Of a stretch of 64,000 nucleotides of DNA, positions 53,466 through 62,959 are shown piece after piece. The stretch lies in NCBI GenBank assembly GCA_964390565.1, contig CAYMII010000015.1, forward strand, positions 1 to 64,000, read 5' to 3'. The stretch's first letter is position 1. Each line of letters begins with the position of its first letter. The position numbers and the translations under genes are program-made. The stretch is from UBA8529 sp964390565 (GTDB lineage Bacteria > Bacteroidota > Bacteroidia > Bacteroidales > Tenuifilaceae). The notes beneath the pieces were generated by a model. It was not told the origin of the DNA. It did not search any database and saw only the letters and a program-made list of their open reading frames with translations.

Positions 53466-54797
53466 ATGAAAGTTTTGAAGTTTGGAGGAACTTCGGTTGG
53501 AACTGCCCAACGAATCAGAAATCTTGCGGAGATTATTCCGTCGAGTGAACCCATCATTGTTGTTCTATCAGCAATGTCGGGTACAACCAATTCATTAATC
53601 GCTATTGCCGACGAGGCAATGAAGGGCAACTTAGAAAAGGCAATGGATTTGGCAAAGGAACTTGAGGCTAAGTATCATAAAACTAGCAACGAGCTTTTCT
53701 TTACCAATCTATATATAAAACGTGGTAAAGAGTTTATCAATGATATGTTTAATAAGATTTATCAAGATATCAATAGAGGTTTTAAAGGCAATGCATATAA
53801 CGAAACCGTTGCAACTGGTGAACTGCTATCTACAGGGCTATTTCATCTATATCTAACCGAGCAGAATAGAAACTCAGCATATATCTCCGCGCTTAGCTAC
53901 ATGAAAACAAATGCTGATAGAGAACCTGATTATGATTTTATTAATGAGATGGTTGAGCGCACGCTCGATAGCCATTTTAGCGCTACAATATTTGTAACTC
54001 AAGGATTTATATGTAGAAATGCTAATGGTGAGGTTGATAATCTTGGGCGCGGTGGTAGCGACTACTCTGCAGCAATTCTTGGAAATGTAGTTGATGCTAG
54101 TGAGGTACAAATCTGGACAGATATTGATGGGATACACAATAACGATCCTCGATTTGTTGAAGGAACATCAGCCATCCGAGAATTATCTTTTGATGAGGCT
54201 GCTGAGTTGGCTTACTTTGGAGCAAAGATTCTTCACCCTGCAACAATATATCCATGTAGCAGAAAAGGAATTCCAGTTATCCTAAAGAACACGCTTCAAC
54301 CAAGCGATCCAGGAACTATAATCAGTCACCATTATAATCCATCGGGGGTTAAGGCAATTGCTGCGAAGGATGGCATTACTGCCATTAAAATTCGCTCGTC
54401 GAGGATGTTGATGGCGCACGGGTTTCTCAAAAAAATCTTTCAGATTTTTGATGATTACGCCACTGCAGTAGATATGATTACAACATCTGAGGTAGCTGTA
54501 TCTCTAACTATTGACAACACTAAAAATCTAGATAATATAATTAGAGAACTTAGCGAGTTCTCATCAATAGAAGTAGACAGTGAGCAATCAATAATTTGTA
54601 TAGTAGGTGATTTTGTAGCTGATAGGAAAGGTTATGCAGGAAGAATTTTTAAAACGTTAAAAGATATTCCTATCAGAATGATCTCTTACGGAGGTAGCGA
54701 CCATAACATCTCTATCCTAGTAAGTAGCGAGCATAAAATTGAGACCCTTAGGGCTCTACATCAAATTGTGAGTGAGAGTAAATTAGTTGAAGCATAA
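53466..54797 (+). CDS. lysC: Aspartate kinase
   Basis: First step of the aspartate family pathway, 443 residues, monofunctional. Starts with MKVLKFGGTSVG (nucleotide/substrate motif); GRGGSDYSAAILG near 196 and two C-terminal ACT domains for feedback control follow (GITAIKIRSSRM, then IEVDSEQSIICIVG). It lies five bases upstream of lysA, which suggests a lysine-specific isozyme. Confidence 0.93.
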   Translation: MKVLKFGGTSVGTAQRIRNLAEIIPSSEPIIVVLSAMSGTTNSLIAIADEAMKGNLEKAMDLAKELEAKYHKTSNELFFTNLYIKRGKEFINDMFNKIYQDINRGFKGNAYNETVATGELLSTGLFHLYLTEQNRNSAYISALSYMKTNADREPDYDFINEMVERTLDSHFSATIFVTQGFICRNANGEVDNLGRGGSDYSAAILGNVVDASEVQIWTDIDGIHNNDPRFVEGTSAIRELSFDEAAELAYFGAKILHPATIYPCSRKGIPVILKNTLQPSDPGTIISHHYNPSGVKAIAAKDGITAIKIRSSRMLMAHGFLKKIFQIFDDYATAVDMITTSEVAVSLTIDNTKNLDNIIRELSEFSSIEVDSEQSIICIVGDFVADRKGYAGRIFKTLKDIPIRMISYGGSDHNISILVSSEHKIETLRALHQIVSESKLVEA

Positions 54798-54801
54798 AAT
54801 T

Positions 54802-55980
54802 ATGATAACGCTAGAATCCTTAGGTATATTGGAATCAAACCCAACACCATTCTATTTTTACGATAACTATTTGCTCGATCAAACCCTAACTAAAGTAAAG
54901 GAAACATCTGAGCGTTATGGGTACGATGTTCACTATGCTGTTAAAGCCAATGCTAATCGCAAAATCCTTACACGCATTGCTTCATTTGGTCTTGGGGCCG
55001 ATTGTGTTAGCGGGAACGAGATTGAACTTGCCATTAAATGCGGGTTTAAACCTGAAAAAGTGGTATTTGCTGGAGTTGGAAAAACTGACTCGGAGATTGA
55101 ATTTGCGCTAGATAAAGGGATTTTCTGCTTCCATTGCGAATCGGTTCAGGAGCTAGAAGTAATCAATCAACTTGCATCGCAACGCTCGATGGTTGCTAAG
55201 GTTGCATTAAGGTTAAATCCTGATGTAAAGGCTGGTACACATCGACACATTACAACAGGAATGATTGAAAACAAGTTTGGTCTCTCCATTGAGGAGGTAT
55301 CTGAGGCAAAGGAACTGCTGCCAAGCCTGAAAAACATCAACCTTATTGGTTTGCATTTTCATATCGGCTCTCAAATAATAGACCTAGATGTGTTCAAAAG
55401 TCTATCTATTAAAGCCAATCAGCTAAAAGAGCAGTTATTTCCAAATAGCAATTTTAGCTACATCAATATGGGTGGTGGCTTGGGAATCGATTATGCAAAT
55501 CCAGATGATAACCCAATACCTGACTTTGAAGGCTACTTCAGAACATTCAATGAAAACCTAAACCTTGCACCAAACCAGAAAGTTCATTTTGAACTTGGAA
55601 GAGCAATTGTGGCTCAGTGCGGAAGCCTGATAACAAAGGTAACCTATGTTAAAGGCCCATCGGCTCATAAGTTTGTTGTAGTTGATGCTGGAATGAACGA
55701 TTTAATCCGCCCTGCACTATACGATGCAAGCCATTCAATTGTAAATCTATCATCAAAAGGAAGCATCTCGAGCTACGACATTGTTGGTCCTGTTTGCGAA
55801 TCGGCCGACTGCTTTGCAAAAGAGATTAAACTACCTCAAGTTGAACGTGGTGATATCCTTGCAATCCTTTCGTGCGGAGCTTATGGAGAGGTTATGAGTT
55901 CACGCTATAATATGAGAGAAATTCCTTATGCTGTTTACTCAGAAGATAGACTAGAACCTGTATACTCGGTAAGGGATTGA
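54802..55980 (+). CDS. lysA: Diaminopimelate decarboxylase
   Basis: Last step of lysine synthesis, a PLP fold-III decarboxylase of 392 residues. The PLP lysine is in HYAVKANAN near 49-57; GLHFHIGSQI and the glycine loop NMGGGLGIDY follow; the substrate Cys is in GPVCESADCFA. The ATG at 54802 is used; an in-frame TTG at 54787 would overlap lysC. Confidence 0.94.
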   Translation: MITLESLGILESNPTPFYFYDNYLLDQTLTKVKETSERYGYDVHYAVKANANRKILTRIASFGLGADCVSGNEIELAIKCGFKPEKVVFAGVGKTDSEIEFALDKGIFCFHCESVQELEVINQLASQRSMVAKVALRLNPDVKAGTHRHITTGMIENKFGLSIEEVSEAKELLPSLKNINLIGLHFHIGSQIIDLDVFKSLSIKANQLKEQLFPNSNFSYINMGGGLGIDYANPDDNPIPDFEGYFRTFNENLNLAPNQKVHFELGRAIVAQCGSLITKVTYVKGPSAHKFVVVDAGMNDLIRPALYDASHSIVNLSSKGSISSYDIVGPVCESADCFAKEIKLPQVERGDILAILSCGAYGEVMSSRYNMREIPYAVYSEDRLEPVYSVRD

Positions 55981-55998
55981 TTAATAAAAATAGAAAAC

Positions 55999-56361
55999 AT
56001 GAAAATTAACATAAACAAGATTAACGGATCATTTATTGCCAATATTGATTGCGATGAAGTTATCATAAATAATGTTCAAGATGCTCTTGATCTTATGGCA
56101 GATTGCGGTTATAAAGGTTCAAGAAAGATTATTATTCACTCAAAGAATATCGTTCCAGAGTTCTTCGATCTTAGAACTCGTATTGCTGGTGATATTCTAC
56201 AAAAATTCTCGAACTATAACGTGGATTTGGCAATTATTGGTGATTTCTCGAATCCTACAAGTAAAAGTTTACGGGATTTCATTTACGAGAGCAATAAATT
56301 GGGTAGAATTAACTTTGTTGATTCACTCGATGAAGCAAAAGATCGACTTGCTATGCATTAA
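55999..56361 (+). CDS. DUF4180 family protein
   Basis: 120-residue protein of the DUF4180 family, typical segments being DALDLMADCGYKG, IVPEFFDLRTRIAGDILQKF and SKSLRDFIYESNK. Function unknown. It is 18 bases after lysA and so probably the third gene of that operon, though a metabolic link is not evident. Confidence 0.85.
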   Translation: MKININKINGSFIANIDCDEVIINNVQDALDLMADCGYKGSRKIIIHSKNIVPEFFDLRTRIAGDILQKFSNYNVDLAIIGDFSNPTSKSLRDFIYESNKLGRINFVDSLDEAKDRLAMH

Positions 56362-56400
56362 TAATTAGATAGAAAATAGTTTAGTAGTAGTTTTACGATT

Positions 56401-56466
56401 AACCACACTAGGCACATAGAACACAATAGAATCAAATCTATGTGACCTATTGTGTCTAATGTGGTT
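56401..56466. repeat. Imperfect 30-base inverted repeat
   Basis: Arms 56401-56430 and 56437-56466 of CACATAG/CACAATAG words, matching at about three quarters of positions, with a 6-base loop. It lies between the converging DUF4180 and S9 genes and could act as a bidirectional stop signal. Confidence 0.65.
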
Positions 56467-56475
56467 CAATATCCT

Positions 56476-59283
56476 TTAGTAACCTAGAACTTTTCCCTTC
56501 TTGATAGCAGGAATACCTTGTTTTAGCCATACTGGTTGCGATGCATCTTTAAGGTAATAGTCAAAAAACTGCATCATTCTGATAGTCCAGTCAATACGGT
56601 TTGCACGACGAACAAGATTGTGAGGCTCATCATTGTAGTTAACCATCCAAACGGGCTTGCCAAGTCGACGCAAAGCAAGGAAATACTCAATACCTTGATA
56701 CCATGGTACGGCACCATCTGCATCGTCATGACGAATCAGCAACGGAGTGTTAACCCTTGGAGCATAAAACAAAGGTGAATTCTCGATAAAATTTAATGGT
56801 TTTTCCCAAAGCGTGCCTCCTATCCTACTCTGCTCATGCTCATACTGAAACATACGAGCCATACCCGATTCCCAACGAATACCACCATAAGCACTTGTCA
56901 TGTTTGTTACAGGAGCGCCTGCTGAAGCAGCTTTGAATAAATCGGTTTGGGTAACAAGGTAAGCAATCTGGTAACCACCCCAGCTTTGACCTTGAACTCC
57001 AATTCTATCTTTATCAACAAATCTTTTATTAATTAAGGCCATAGTTCCGCTGATAACAGCATCGTATGCACTTTTTCCTGGCGAACCAATTCGATACTTA
57101 ATATCAGGGAAGAAAACAACATAATCGTTGCTTGTGTAAAGCGTAGGGCAAATAACAGAACGGCCTGGCTTTGGCTCAAAGTGAGTGTTCAAATTATCCG
57201 AATGAGTCTCGTAGAAATAAACCATCATTGGGTATTTCTTATTAGGATCGAAATTATCGGGCTTATAAAGTATCCCAACAACACTATCGCGATTAAAATC
57301 AACCCATTTAACCAATTCTGCTGTACCCCATTTATACTTATTCATCTGAGGATTTGCAACCGAAATCTTCTGGGGATTAGAAAAAGTTATATCGCTTGTC
57401 CATAAATCTCGATATTCTCTGTAAGATTCCTTTTGCCAGATAAGCTGATTAGAGTTTTTTGCTTTATAAATATTTGAGTAATCAAAATCATCAATAATCA
57501 ATTGATTAGTTATGCCAGGTTTGTTAAAAACAATACTACTAAAGCCGCTTTGCTTATTCTTTTTATTGAAAACCGAGAGTAACTCGGTTGATGCTGAACT
57601 GATGTAAAATGCTTCCTGATCGAGCTTTTGATAGCGATAAACAAGATTCTTCGCTCTTCCATTGGTGAGACAAACAGGCTTAATCTTACCTGCTGGATCA
57701 AGATTCCAGATATCAAACTTATCGTAAACAATAAAACCCTTATCACCTTCGAGCCAACCTGCAAATCCATATGGATTTGGTAAACTTGGGGTATCATTCT
57801 CCTCATCATAAAAATTGATATTCATCCCTGAAGTAAGACAAATGGATTTCCCATCTTTAACAGAATACATATACCACGCATTATCAGAAGGTTGATAATA
57901 TGCTAAGTAATTAGTTGAAGGCGAAATCGATACTCTAAAAGGAATTGCAGTTAATGCTTTACGTCTTGCGCCTGTTTTTAAATCGATAATGTAATAATCG
58001 TTGTTACCTGATGACTCCCATGTCATAGCGTATTGATAAGGAATATCGCTTACTCCAAGGGCATTAGGAGCATCACCTTTCATGAAAACTCGAACATCGG
58101 GAACTTCCTTATCGGCTAGTTGGATAAATTTTTTATCAACAAAACTATATGTAGCAAGATATGAGCGTTTCAGCTCATTTTTAAGATTATTCTTTTGCTG
58201 GGTTTGAAGAAGTGTATCCGTCCAACTCCATAAATCAAGAATCACTTTCTCATCATCAGTTAAAGTATCCTTAGGCTCTTCAAATTGCTTTGGCATAGTT
58301 GTTAAGAACAGACGATTCCCTAACCTTGAAAAGTATGGTGTTGTATTCTGGCTGACAACCCAACCCTTAGGCATCCCAACTGTTTGATTGGAGATTAGTT
58401 TTTCTGCACTCTTCGCATTTACCGACCAATAGTACAAATCGTAGGTTTTAACCTTTCCAGTATCGGCTGAGAATTGGAAAACAAGTTGTTTCCCTGCTTC
58501 ATCTGTCGTAAGATTTTTAATATCACCCTTTTGCTCAAAAATTTTAGTAGCCTCTCCTCTAGCATTATCAAGCACCTGAACATTTGATAAGCTGAGCGTA
58601 TCGTCAGTTTTAGCATTAAAGACAATTAAAGCACCATTTCTTGATATTGAATAATCGTAAACCTGATTGAATTCAAATTTCTTATCCTCGCTAGGGTTTA
58701 CTATGGTTAACAGGCTTGGCTTCTCCTCATCATTACTTTTGGCTGGTTTCTTAACAACCTTTGGTTTAGATTTCTTTGAAGTATCGGCTGATTGCTTATC
58801 TTTTTCCTTTTCTTTCTTTTTTAAATCAGTAAGTAAAGCAACCCAATTACCATCAATCTCGCCAATTTTGTAGGATTTTACTTTTGCAAAGGAGTACTCT
58901 TTTTTACTATTGAACGAGTAAATCTTCAAGGAATCCTTGGGCATATCATCCTTTTTCTTTTTATCAAGTTTAGCCTTACGAGTAACTGATTTTTGGGGTT
59001 TAACCTGATACACAACAAAACTATTTAATGGGGATAAAGTGGCTTTATATCCTCTTTTAAAAACCTGTTTAGCATTTGATTTATAATCGATTAAATAAAG
59101 GTTTCCATCTCCATCCTGAGGGTTTACCTCATATGAAATCCATTGTCCATTTGAGGAAATTAATGGATTCATCAAATCATTCCAATTATCATACACATCA
59201 TGTGTTAAGGGTACTTTGACATTTTGGGCAAAACTGTAAAATGATAAAATAGCAAAAAAAGATACAATGAAGATTCTTTTCAT
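56476..59283 (-). CDS. S9 family serine peptidase (prolyl oligopeptidase family)
   Basis: 935 residues with a signal peptide (cleavage near SFYSFAQN). Beta-propeller region with an alpha/beta-hydrolase domain; the nucleophile motif is GVQGQSWGGYQ (Ser near 766), the Asp lies in RHDDADGAVP and the His in DEPHNLVRR. A Lys/Ser/Asp-rich stretch (about 155-195, KKKEKEKDKQSADTSKKSKP) interrupts the propeller, as in the other S9 peptidase at 25644-28151. It differs from that enzyme in the nucleophile motif, so it is a distant paralogue. Confidence 0.9.
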   Translation of the reverse strand: MKRIFIVSFFAILSFYSFAQNVKVPLTHDVYDNWNDLMNPLISSNGQWISYEVNPQDGDGNLYLIDYKSNAKQVFKRGYKATLSPLNSFVVYQVKPQKSVTRKAKLDKKKKDDMPKDSLKIYSFNSKKEYSFAKVKSYKIGEIDGNWVALLTDLKKKEKEKDKQSADTSKKSKPKVVKKPAKSNDEEKPSLLTIVNPSEDKKFEFNQVYDYSISRNGALIVFNAKTDDTLSLSNVQVLDNARGEATKIFEQKGDIKNLTTDEAGKQLVFQFSADTGKVKTYDLYYWSVNAKSAEKLISNQTVGMPKGWVVSQNTTPYFSRLGNRLFLTTMPKQFEEPKDTLTDDEKVILDLWSWTDTLLQTQQKNNLKNELKRSYLATYSFVDKKFIQLADKEVPDVRVFMKGDAPNALGVSDIPYQYAMTWESSGNNDYYIIDLKTGARRKALTAIPFRVSISPSTNYLAYYQPSDNAWYMYSVKDGKSICLTSGMNINFYDEENDTPSLPNPYGFAGWLEGDKGFIVYDKFDIWNLDPAGKIKPVCLTNGRAKNLVYRYQKLDQEAFYISSASTELLSVFNKKNKQSGFSSIVFNKPGITNQLIIDDFDYSNIYKAKNSNQLIWQKESYREYRDLWTSDITFSNPQKISVANPQMNKYKWGTAELVKWVDFNRDSVVGILYKPDNFDPNKKYPMMVYFYETHSDNLNTHFEPKPGRSVICPTLYTSNDYVVFFPDIKYRIGSPGKSAYDAVISGTMALINKRFVDKDRIGVQGQSWGGYQIAYLVTQTDLFKAASAGAPVTNMTSAYGGIRWESGMARMFQYEHEQSRIGGTLWEKPLNFIENSPLFYAPRVNTPLLIRHDDADGAVPWYQGIEYFLALRRLGKPVWMVNYNDEPHNLVRRANRIDWTIRMMQFFDYYLKDASQPVWLKQGIPAIKKGKVLGY

Positions 59284-59393
59284 CTTATTGATATTTTGTG
59301 GTTTAGTCTATAGATTAAGGGTTACCTCAAGAGTTTAGACAAAGAATAGCTGATTAGGTTTAAGCCTAGAAGCGATTGACCAGAAACTATTGG

Positions 59394-60158
59394 CTACAAC
59401 TTTTTCTCAGTCAGATATTTCCAAAACCTCTTGGGCATAAAGTTTTGCTGACATCGAAGGTTGGTTCGCTCCCTAATTGCAATCTGCTTAAAATAGGATT
59501 TCCACATCTGCTGCCACTTATCCTCTTCAGGATGTGTAACGTCGCTATTTAGTTGTCCGGATATAACGTTAAATGCTGGATTATCGATGGTTATCTGCTC
59601 CATCTTTTTAGTATCGAAGAAAAATCCATAACCTCTTCTGGTATCATAGATCAGCCAAGGCTGATCGGCAAATCGTTCTCTAAAATGGCCAGTAATCAAA
59701 GGTAGAATGTCATATTTTGGCGAGATTGGTGCAAACCAAGTACCATCGGCTGCTTGCTCGAATCGGATGAACATCACAAAATGCTGAGCCTCGCGAAGAA
59801 CCTTTTTCTCAAGTTGACTAACCCTCAAAACCGCATCGTTTGCAAAATTTGTGGCAATACAAACCTTTTGGATAAATAATTCTCGACAGTATCGAAGTAA
59901 AATCATCTCCACGTCATCGTCGAGCGAAAGGTAGGCATGAAAAACTTGCTCGCAGGTTAACTCTCCACCATAGCGTTTAACACCATCCCAAACCCTTGAT
60001 GCCTTCAGTTCATCGGTGTTTATTTTTACTATCTCACCAAACAACAGGCCTTGTTTTTCAGGTCGAATAATGGCCTCGGGCCAATCTTTCGACTCGTATG
60101 CATGAAAGATAACCGTAAGCAAACCCGGGAAAGTGCCGTCGTAAGTATAATTTGACAT
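59394..60158 (-). CDS. TIGR03915/DUF4130 family protein
   Basis: 254 residues from the ATG at 60158. The segments YTYDGTFPGLLTVIFHAYE at the start, EAQHFVMFIRFEQAADG, and the C-terminal RERTNLRCQQNFMPKRFWKYL match the family of putative DNA metabolism proteins. These are usually paired with a radical SAM gene; none is adjacent here, but nth follows upstream on the same strand. The frame extends 16 codons further, encoded by an intergenic repeat, so I reject the longer start. Confidence 0.85.
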   Translation of the reverse strand: MSNYTYDGTFPGLLTVIFHAYESKDWPEAIIRPEKQGLLFGEIVKINTDELKASRVWDGVKRYGGELTCEQVFHAYLSLDDDVEMILLRYCRELFIQKVCIATNFANDAVLRVSQLEKKVLREAQHFVMFIRFEQAADGTWFAPISPKYDILPLITGHFRERFADQPWLIYDTRRGYGFFFDTKKMEQITIDNPAFNVISGQLNSDVTHPEEDKWQQMWKSYFKQIAIRERTNLRCQQNFMPKRFWKYLTEKKL

Positions 60159-60163
60159 TAAAT

Positions 60164-60220
60164 CAATTTGAAAATTTGAAAATAAGTTAATTTGAAAATG
60201 AGACAATTTGCCAATTAGGC
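60164..60220. repeat. CAATTTGAAAATTTG-type degenerate repeat
   Basis: Words CAATTTGAAAATTTG, AGTTAATTTGAAAATGAG and ACAATTTGCCAATTAGGCAATT directly upstream of the DUF4130 start. The in-frame extension through it encodes a pseudo-N-terminus. Confidence 0.55.
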
Positions 60221-60238
60221 AATTATAATATTTTAGAT

Positions 60239-60904
60239 TTAGATTACTTGTGACTTTTCACTTGTCACTTTCCTCTTACCATACTCCTTACAAAACTCGC
60301 TTACACCACACTCCTCGCACTTTGGTTTTCGGGCAATACAAACATATCGACCATGTAGTATTAACCAGTGATGAGCAATTGGGATTAAATCTTGAGGGAT
60401 AAACTCTATTAGCTGAAGTTCGGTGGCTAAAGGGGTTTTGGCATTATGGCTAAGTCCTAATCGTCGTGCAACTCTAAAAACGTGAGTATCAACTGCCAAT
60501 GCGGGCTTATTAAAGGCCACAGAAGCAACCACATTAGCAGTTTTGCGACCTACACCTGGAAGCGTCTGTAATTCATTAATATCTGACGGAACAACACCAC
60601 CAAAATCGGATATAAGCATTTTGGCCATTCCCAATAAATTCTTCGCCTTATTATTTGGGTATGATATCGACTTAATCATCTGAAAAATATCCTCAACACT
60701 AGCATTTGAAAGATGGTTAGGAGTTGGGTATTTTTTAAAAAATGGGGGTGTTACAATATTCACTCGCTTATCGGTACATTGTGCCGAAAGTATGGTTGCA
60801 ACAATTAGTTCGTAAGGAGAAGTATGATCGAGTTCTGTCTCGGCAACAGGCATATTTACCTTGAAGTAATCAATGATTTGCTTAAAGCGCTCTTTTCTAG
60901 TCAT
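60239..60904 (-). CDS. nth: Endonuclease III
   Basis: Base-excision repair glycosylase/AP lyase for oxidised pyrimidines, 221 residues. The HhH-GPD motif LPGVGRKTANVVASV is near 118-132, with the catalytic Lys in it and Asp in VDTHVFRVARRLG; the 4Fe-4S loop CxnCxxCxxxxxC is CIARKPKCEECGVSEFC near 192-208. The last residues KVTSEKSQVI are encoded by an intergenic repeat, copy 3 of the family at 31250. Confidence 0.94.
   Translation of the reverse strand: MTRKERFKQIIDYFKVNMPVAETELDHTSPYELIVATILSAQCTDKRVNIVTPPFFKKYPTPNHLSNASVEDIFQMIKSISYPNNKAKNLLGMAKMLISDFGGVVPSDINELQTLPGVGRKTANVVASVAFNKPALAVDTHVFRVARRLGLSHNAKTPLATELQLIEFIPQDLIPIAHHWLILHGRYVCIARKPKCEECGVSEFCKEYGKRKVTSEKSQVI
60242..60273 (-). 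repeat. GTGACAAGTGA-type repeat, copy 3 (enters coding sequence)
   Basis: Minus strand AAAGTGACAAGTGAAAAGTC then ACAAG, matching copies at 31250-31280 and 37061-37086. It forms the 3' end of the nth reading frame. Confidence 0.7.
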
Positions 60905-61024
60905 TACATAGCATTTTTATCGTTATAAAGATATGAATTATTGCAAAGCCTATTCGCTTAAAAATTGTTATTGATTATAAGTTTATTCAATTCTTCCACT
61001 CTTATACTTTCCCATAAATTAAAC

Positions 61025-61032
61025 TACTTTTG
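61025..61032 (+). promoter_or_regulatory. TAnnTTTG -7 box for uup
   Basis: TACTTTTG, a full match, 16 bases before the ATG, with TTA at the -33 position. Confidence 0.55.
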
Positions 61033-61048
61033 CAAAAATTTCTAGAAG

Positions 61049-62926
61049 ATGATACCCTACCTACAAGTTGAAAATTTGACCAAATCATTTGGAGATTTGG
61101 TGCTATTCGAAGATATTAAATTTACTATTGGTCAAGATCAACGCGTAGGTATAATTGCCCGTAATGGAGCAGGGAAAACAACCCTTTTGAGAATTTGTGC
61201 AGGTAAAGAAACTGCCGACTCTGGAAATATTACATTCAAAAGTGATTTACATATTGGTTATCTTGAGCAAGAACCTGAACTGATTGAAACTGCAACTATA
61301 ATCGAGAATGTATTTGCTTCTAATGATAGGGTTGCAAATGCAATTCGTGCCTATGAAAAGGCACTTGCCAATGATGATAAAGAACTTCTTCATCATGCCA
61401 TGGAGGAGATGGATAGGTTATCAGCTTGGGATCATGAAGTTAAGGCACGACAAATACTATCGAAACTTAAACTTGATGATGTAAATAAACCAGTAGCTCA
61501 ACTATCAGGTGGACAACGCAAGCGTGTTGCCTTGGCATCCACATTAATCAATAATCCAGATATCTTAATCCTTGATGAGCCTACAAACCACCTCGATTTA
61601 GATATGGTTGAATGGCTCGAAGAGCATCTTCTTAAAAATCGTATTACTTTACTAATGGTTACCCACGACCGTTTTTTTCTCGACAGGGTTTGTACCGATA
61701 TCATTGAGTTTGACCAAAAACAGCTTTATTGGTATAAAGGCAACTATGCTTATTTCCTTGAAAAAAGGCAGGAACGAATCTCGTACCAAAATGCTGAGGT
61801 TGAAAAGGCTACAAACCTGCTTCGCAAAGAATCGGAATGGATGGGAAGAATGCCTCAAGCAAGGGGAACTAAAGCAAAGTATCGCATTGATGCTTTCTAC
61901 CAAATTCAGGAAAAAGCCAGCCAGCGACGCAACGATTCGGAGGTAGAAATTAATGTAAAAACCTCAAGATTAGGTAAAAAAGTTCTTGAGGTTAACTCTA
62001 TATCAAAAAAATTTGGGAATAAAGTTATTTTAAAGGATTTCTCATACAGATTCAATCGCTTCGAAAAACTTGGTGTCATCGGACGAAATGGTACAGGCAA
62101 ATCAACTTTCCTTAATATAATTACCGGTAGCCTAATGCCCGATTCGGGTACAATTGACCCAGGTGAAACCCTTGTTGTAGGTTACTACAAGCAAGAGGGG
62201 ATGAGAATAAACGAGGATCAGAAAGTTATTGATGTTGCTCGCGAAATAGCCGAGGTGGTTACTCTTGGCGATGGCAAAACCCTTACGGCATCACAATTCC
62301 TAAATCTTTTCCTTTTCTCACCCGAAACGCAATACTCTTTCGTTCATAAGCTTAGCGGTGGCGAAAAGCGTAGGTTGTATCTGCTTACCATTTTGATGCG
62401 CAATCCCAACTTCTTAATTCTCGATGAGCCAACCAATGATCTCGATATCCTCACTTTAAATGTTCTTGAGGATTATTTAAGAAGTTTTAGCGGTGTTGTA
62501 ATAGTTGTATCGCACGATAGACATTTTATGGATAAAGTGGTTGATGGCCTTCTAGTATTTGATGGCGATGGTGAAGTAAGCGGATTTCCTGGTAGCTATT
62601 CCGATTATCGCGAGTGGGCTAAGGAGAATGAAGCCAATCAAGCAAAGGAGACTAAAGAAAAGACTGTTGCAAAATCAGAAAAAGCAAAACCTGAAAGGGA
62701 AAAGATAAGAAAGTTAACCTTTAAGGAAAAGCAAGAACTCGAAAGTATAACCAAAGAGATAGCTGAACTAGAAGAAGAAAAGAAGAAACTTGAAAGTGAA
62801 TTGAGCAGCGGAACTCTTTCAAGCGATGATATCACAAAGAAATCTGACAGATATTCTGAAATAATTAAACAATTGGATGTTAAAGGTGAAAGATGGTTTG
62901 AGTTAACTGAGATTGCAGAAGGATAA
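61049..62926 (+). CDS. uup: ABC-F family ATPase, Uup-like
   Basis: 625-residue soluble ABC-F protein with two ATPase domains. Walker A sites are IARNGAGKTT near 38 and IGRNGTGKST near 350; signatures LSGGQRKRVALAS near 151 and LSGGEKRRLYLLT near 434; Walker B DEPTNHLDLD and DEPTNDLDIL. A C-terminal coiled coil (about 540-620, Lys/Glu-rich) is the Uup mark. It is thought to act at the ribosome and on recombination intermediates; no drug resistance can be inferred. Confidence 0.93.
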   Translation: MIPYLQVENLTKSFGDLVLFEDIKFTIGQDQRVGIIARNGAGKTTLLRICAGKETADSGNITFKSDLHIGYLEQEPELIETATIIENVFASNDRVANAIRAYEKALANDDKELLHHAMEEMDRLSAWDHEVKARQILSKLKLDDVNKPVAQLSGGQRKRVALASTLINNPDILILDEPTNHLDLDMVEWLEEHLLKNRITLLMVTHDRFFLDRVCTDIIEFDQKQLYWYKGNYAYFLEKRQERISYQNAEVEKATNLLRKESEWMGRMPQARGTKAKYRIDAFYQIQEKASQRRNDSEVEINVKTSRLGKKVLEVNSISKKFGNKVILKDFSYRFNRFEKLGVIGRNGTGKSTFLNIITGSLMPDSGTIDPGETLVVGYYKQEGMRINEDQKVIDVAREIAEVVTLGDGKTLTASQFLNLFLFSPETQYSFVHKLSGGEKRRLYLLTILMRNPNFLILDEPTNDLDILTLNVLEDYLRSFSGVVIVVSHDRHFMDKVVDGLLVFDGDGEVSGFPGSYSDYREWAKENEANQAKETKEKTVAKSEKAKPEREKIRKLTFKEKQELESITKEIAELEEEKKKLESELSSGTLSSDDITKKSDRYSEIIKQLDVKGERWFELTEIAEG

Positions 62927-62933
62927 AGTTTAG

Positions 62934-62959
62934 TTGACAACTCTCAGTTGAGAGTTTAC
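62934..62959. repeat. TTGACAG-type intergenic repeat, copy 4 (diverged)
   Basis: TTGACAACTCTCAGTTGAGAGTT is built from the same words in both orientations, between the uup stop and the tilS stop. Confidence 0.5.

Noticed and set aside
60159..60206. Upstream start for the DUF4130 gene
   Set aside because: The extra codons are intergenic repeat sequence.
61652..61903. Antisense ORF in uup, and many similar 60-100 residue frames in other genes
   Set aside because: They lie fully inside well supported genes in other frames and show no family features.
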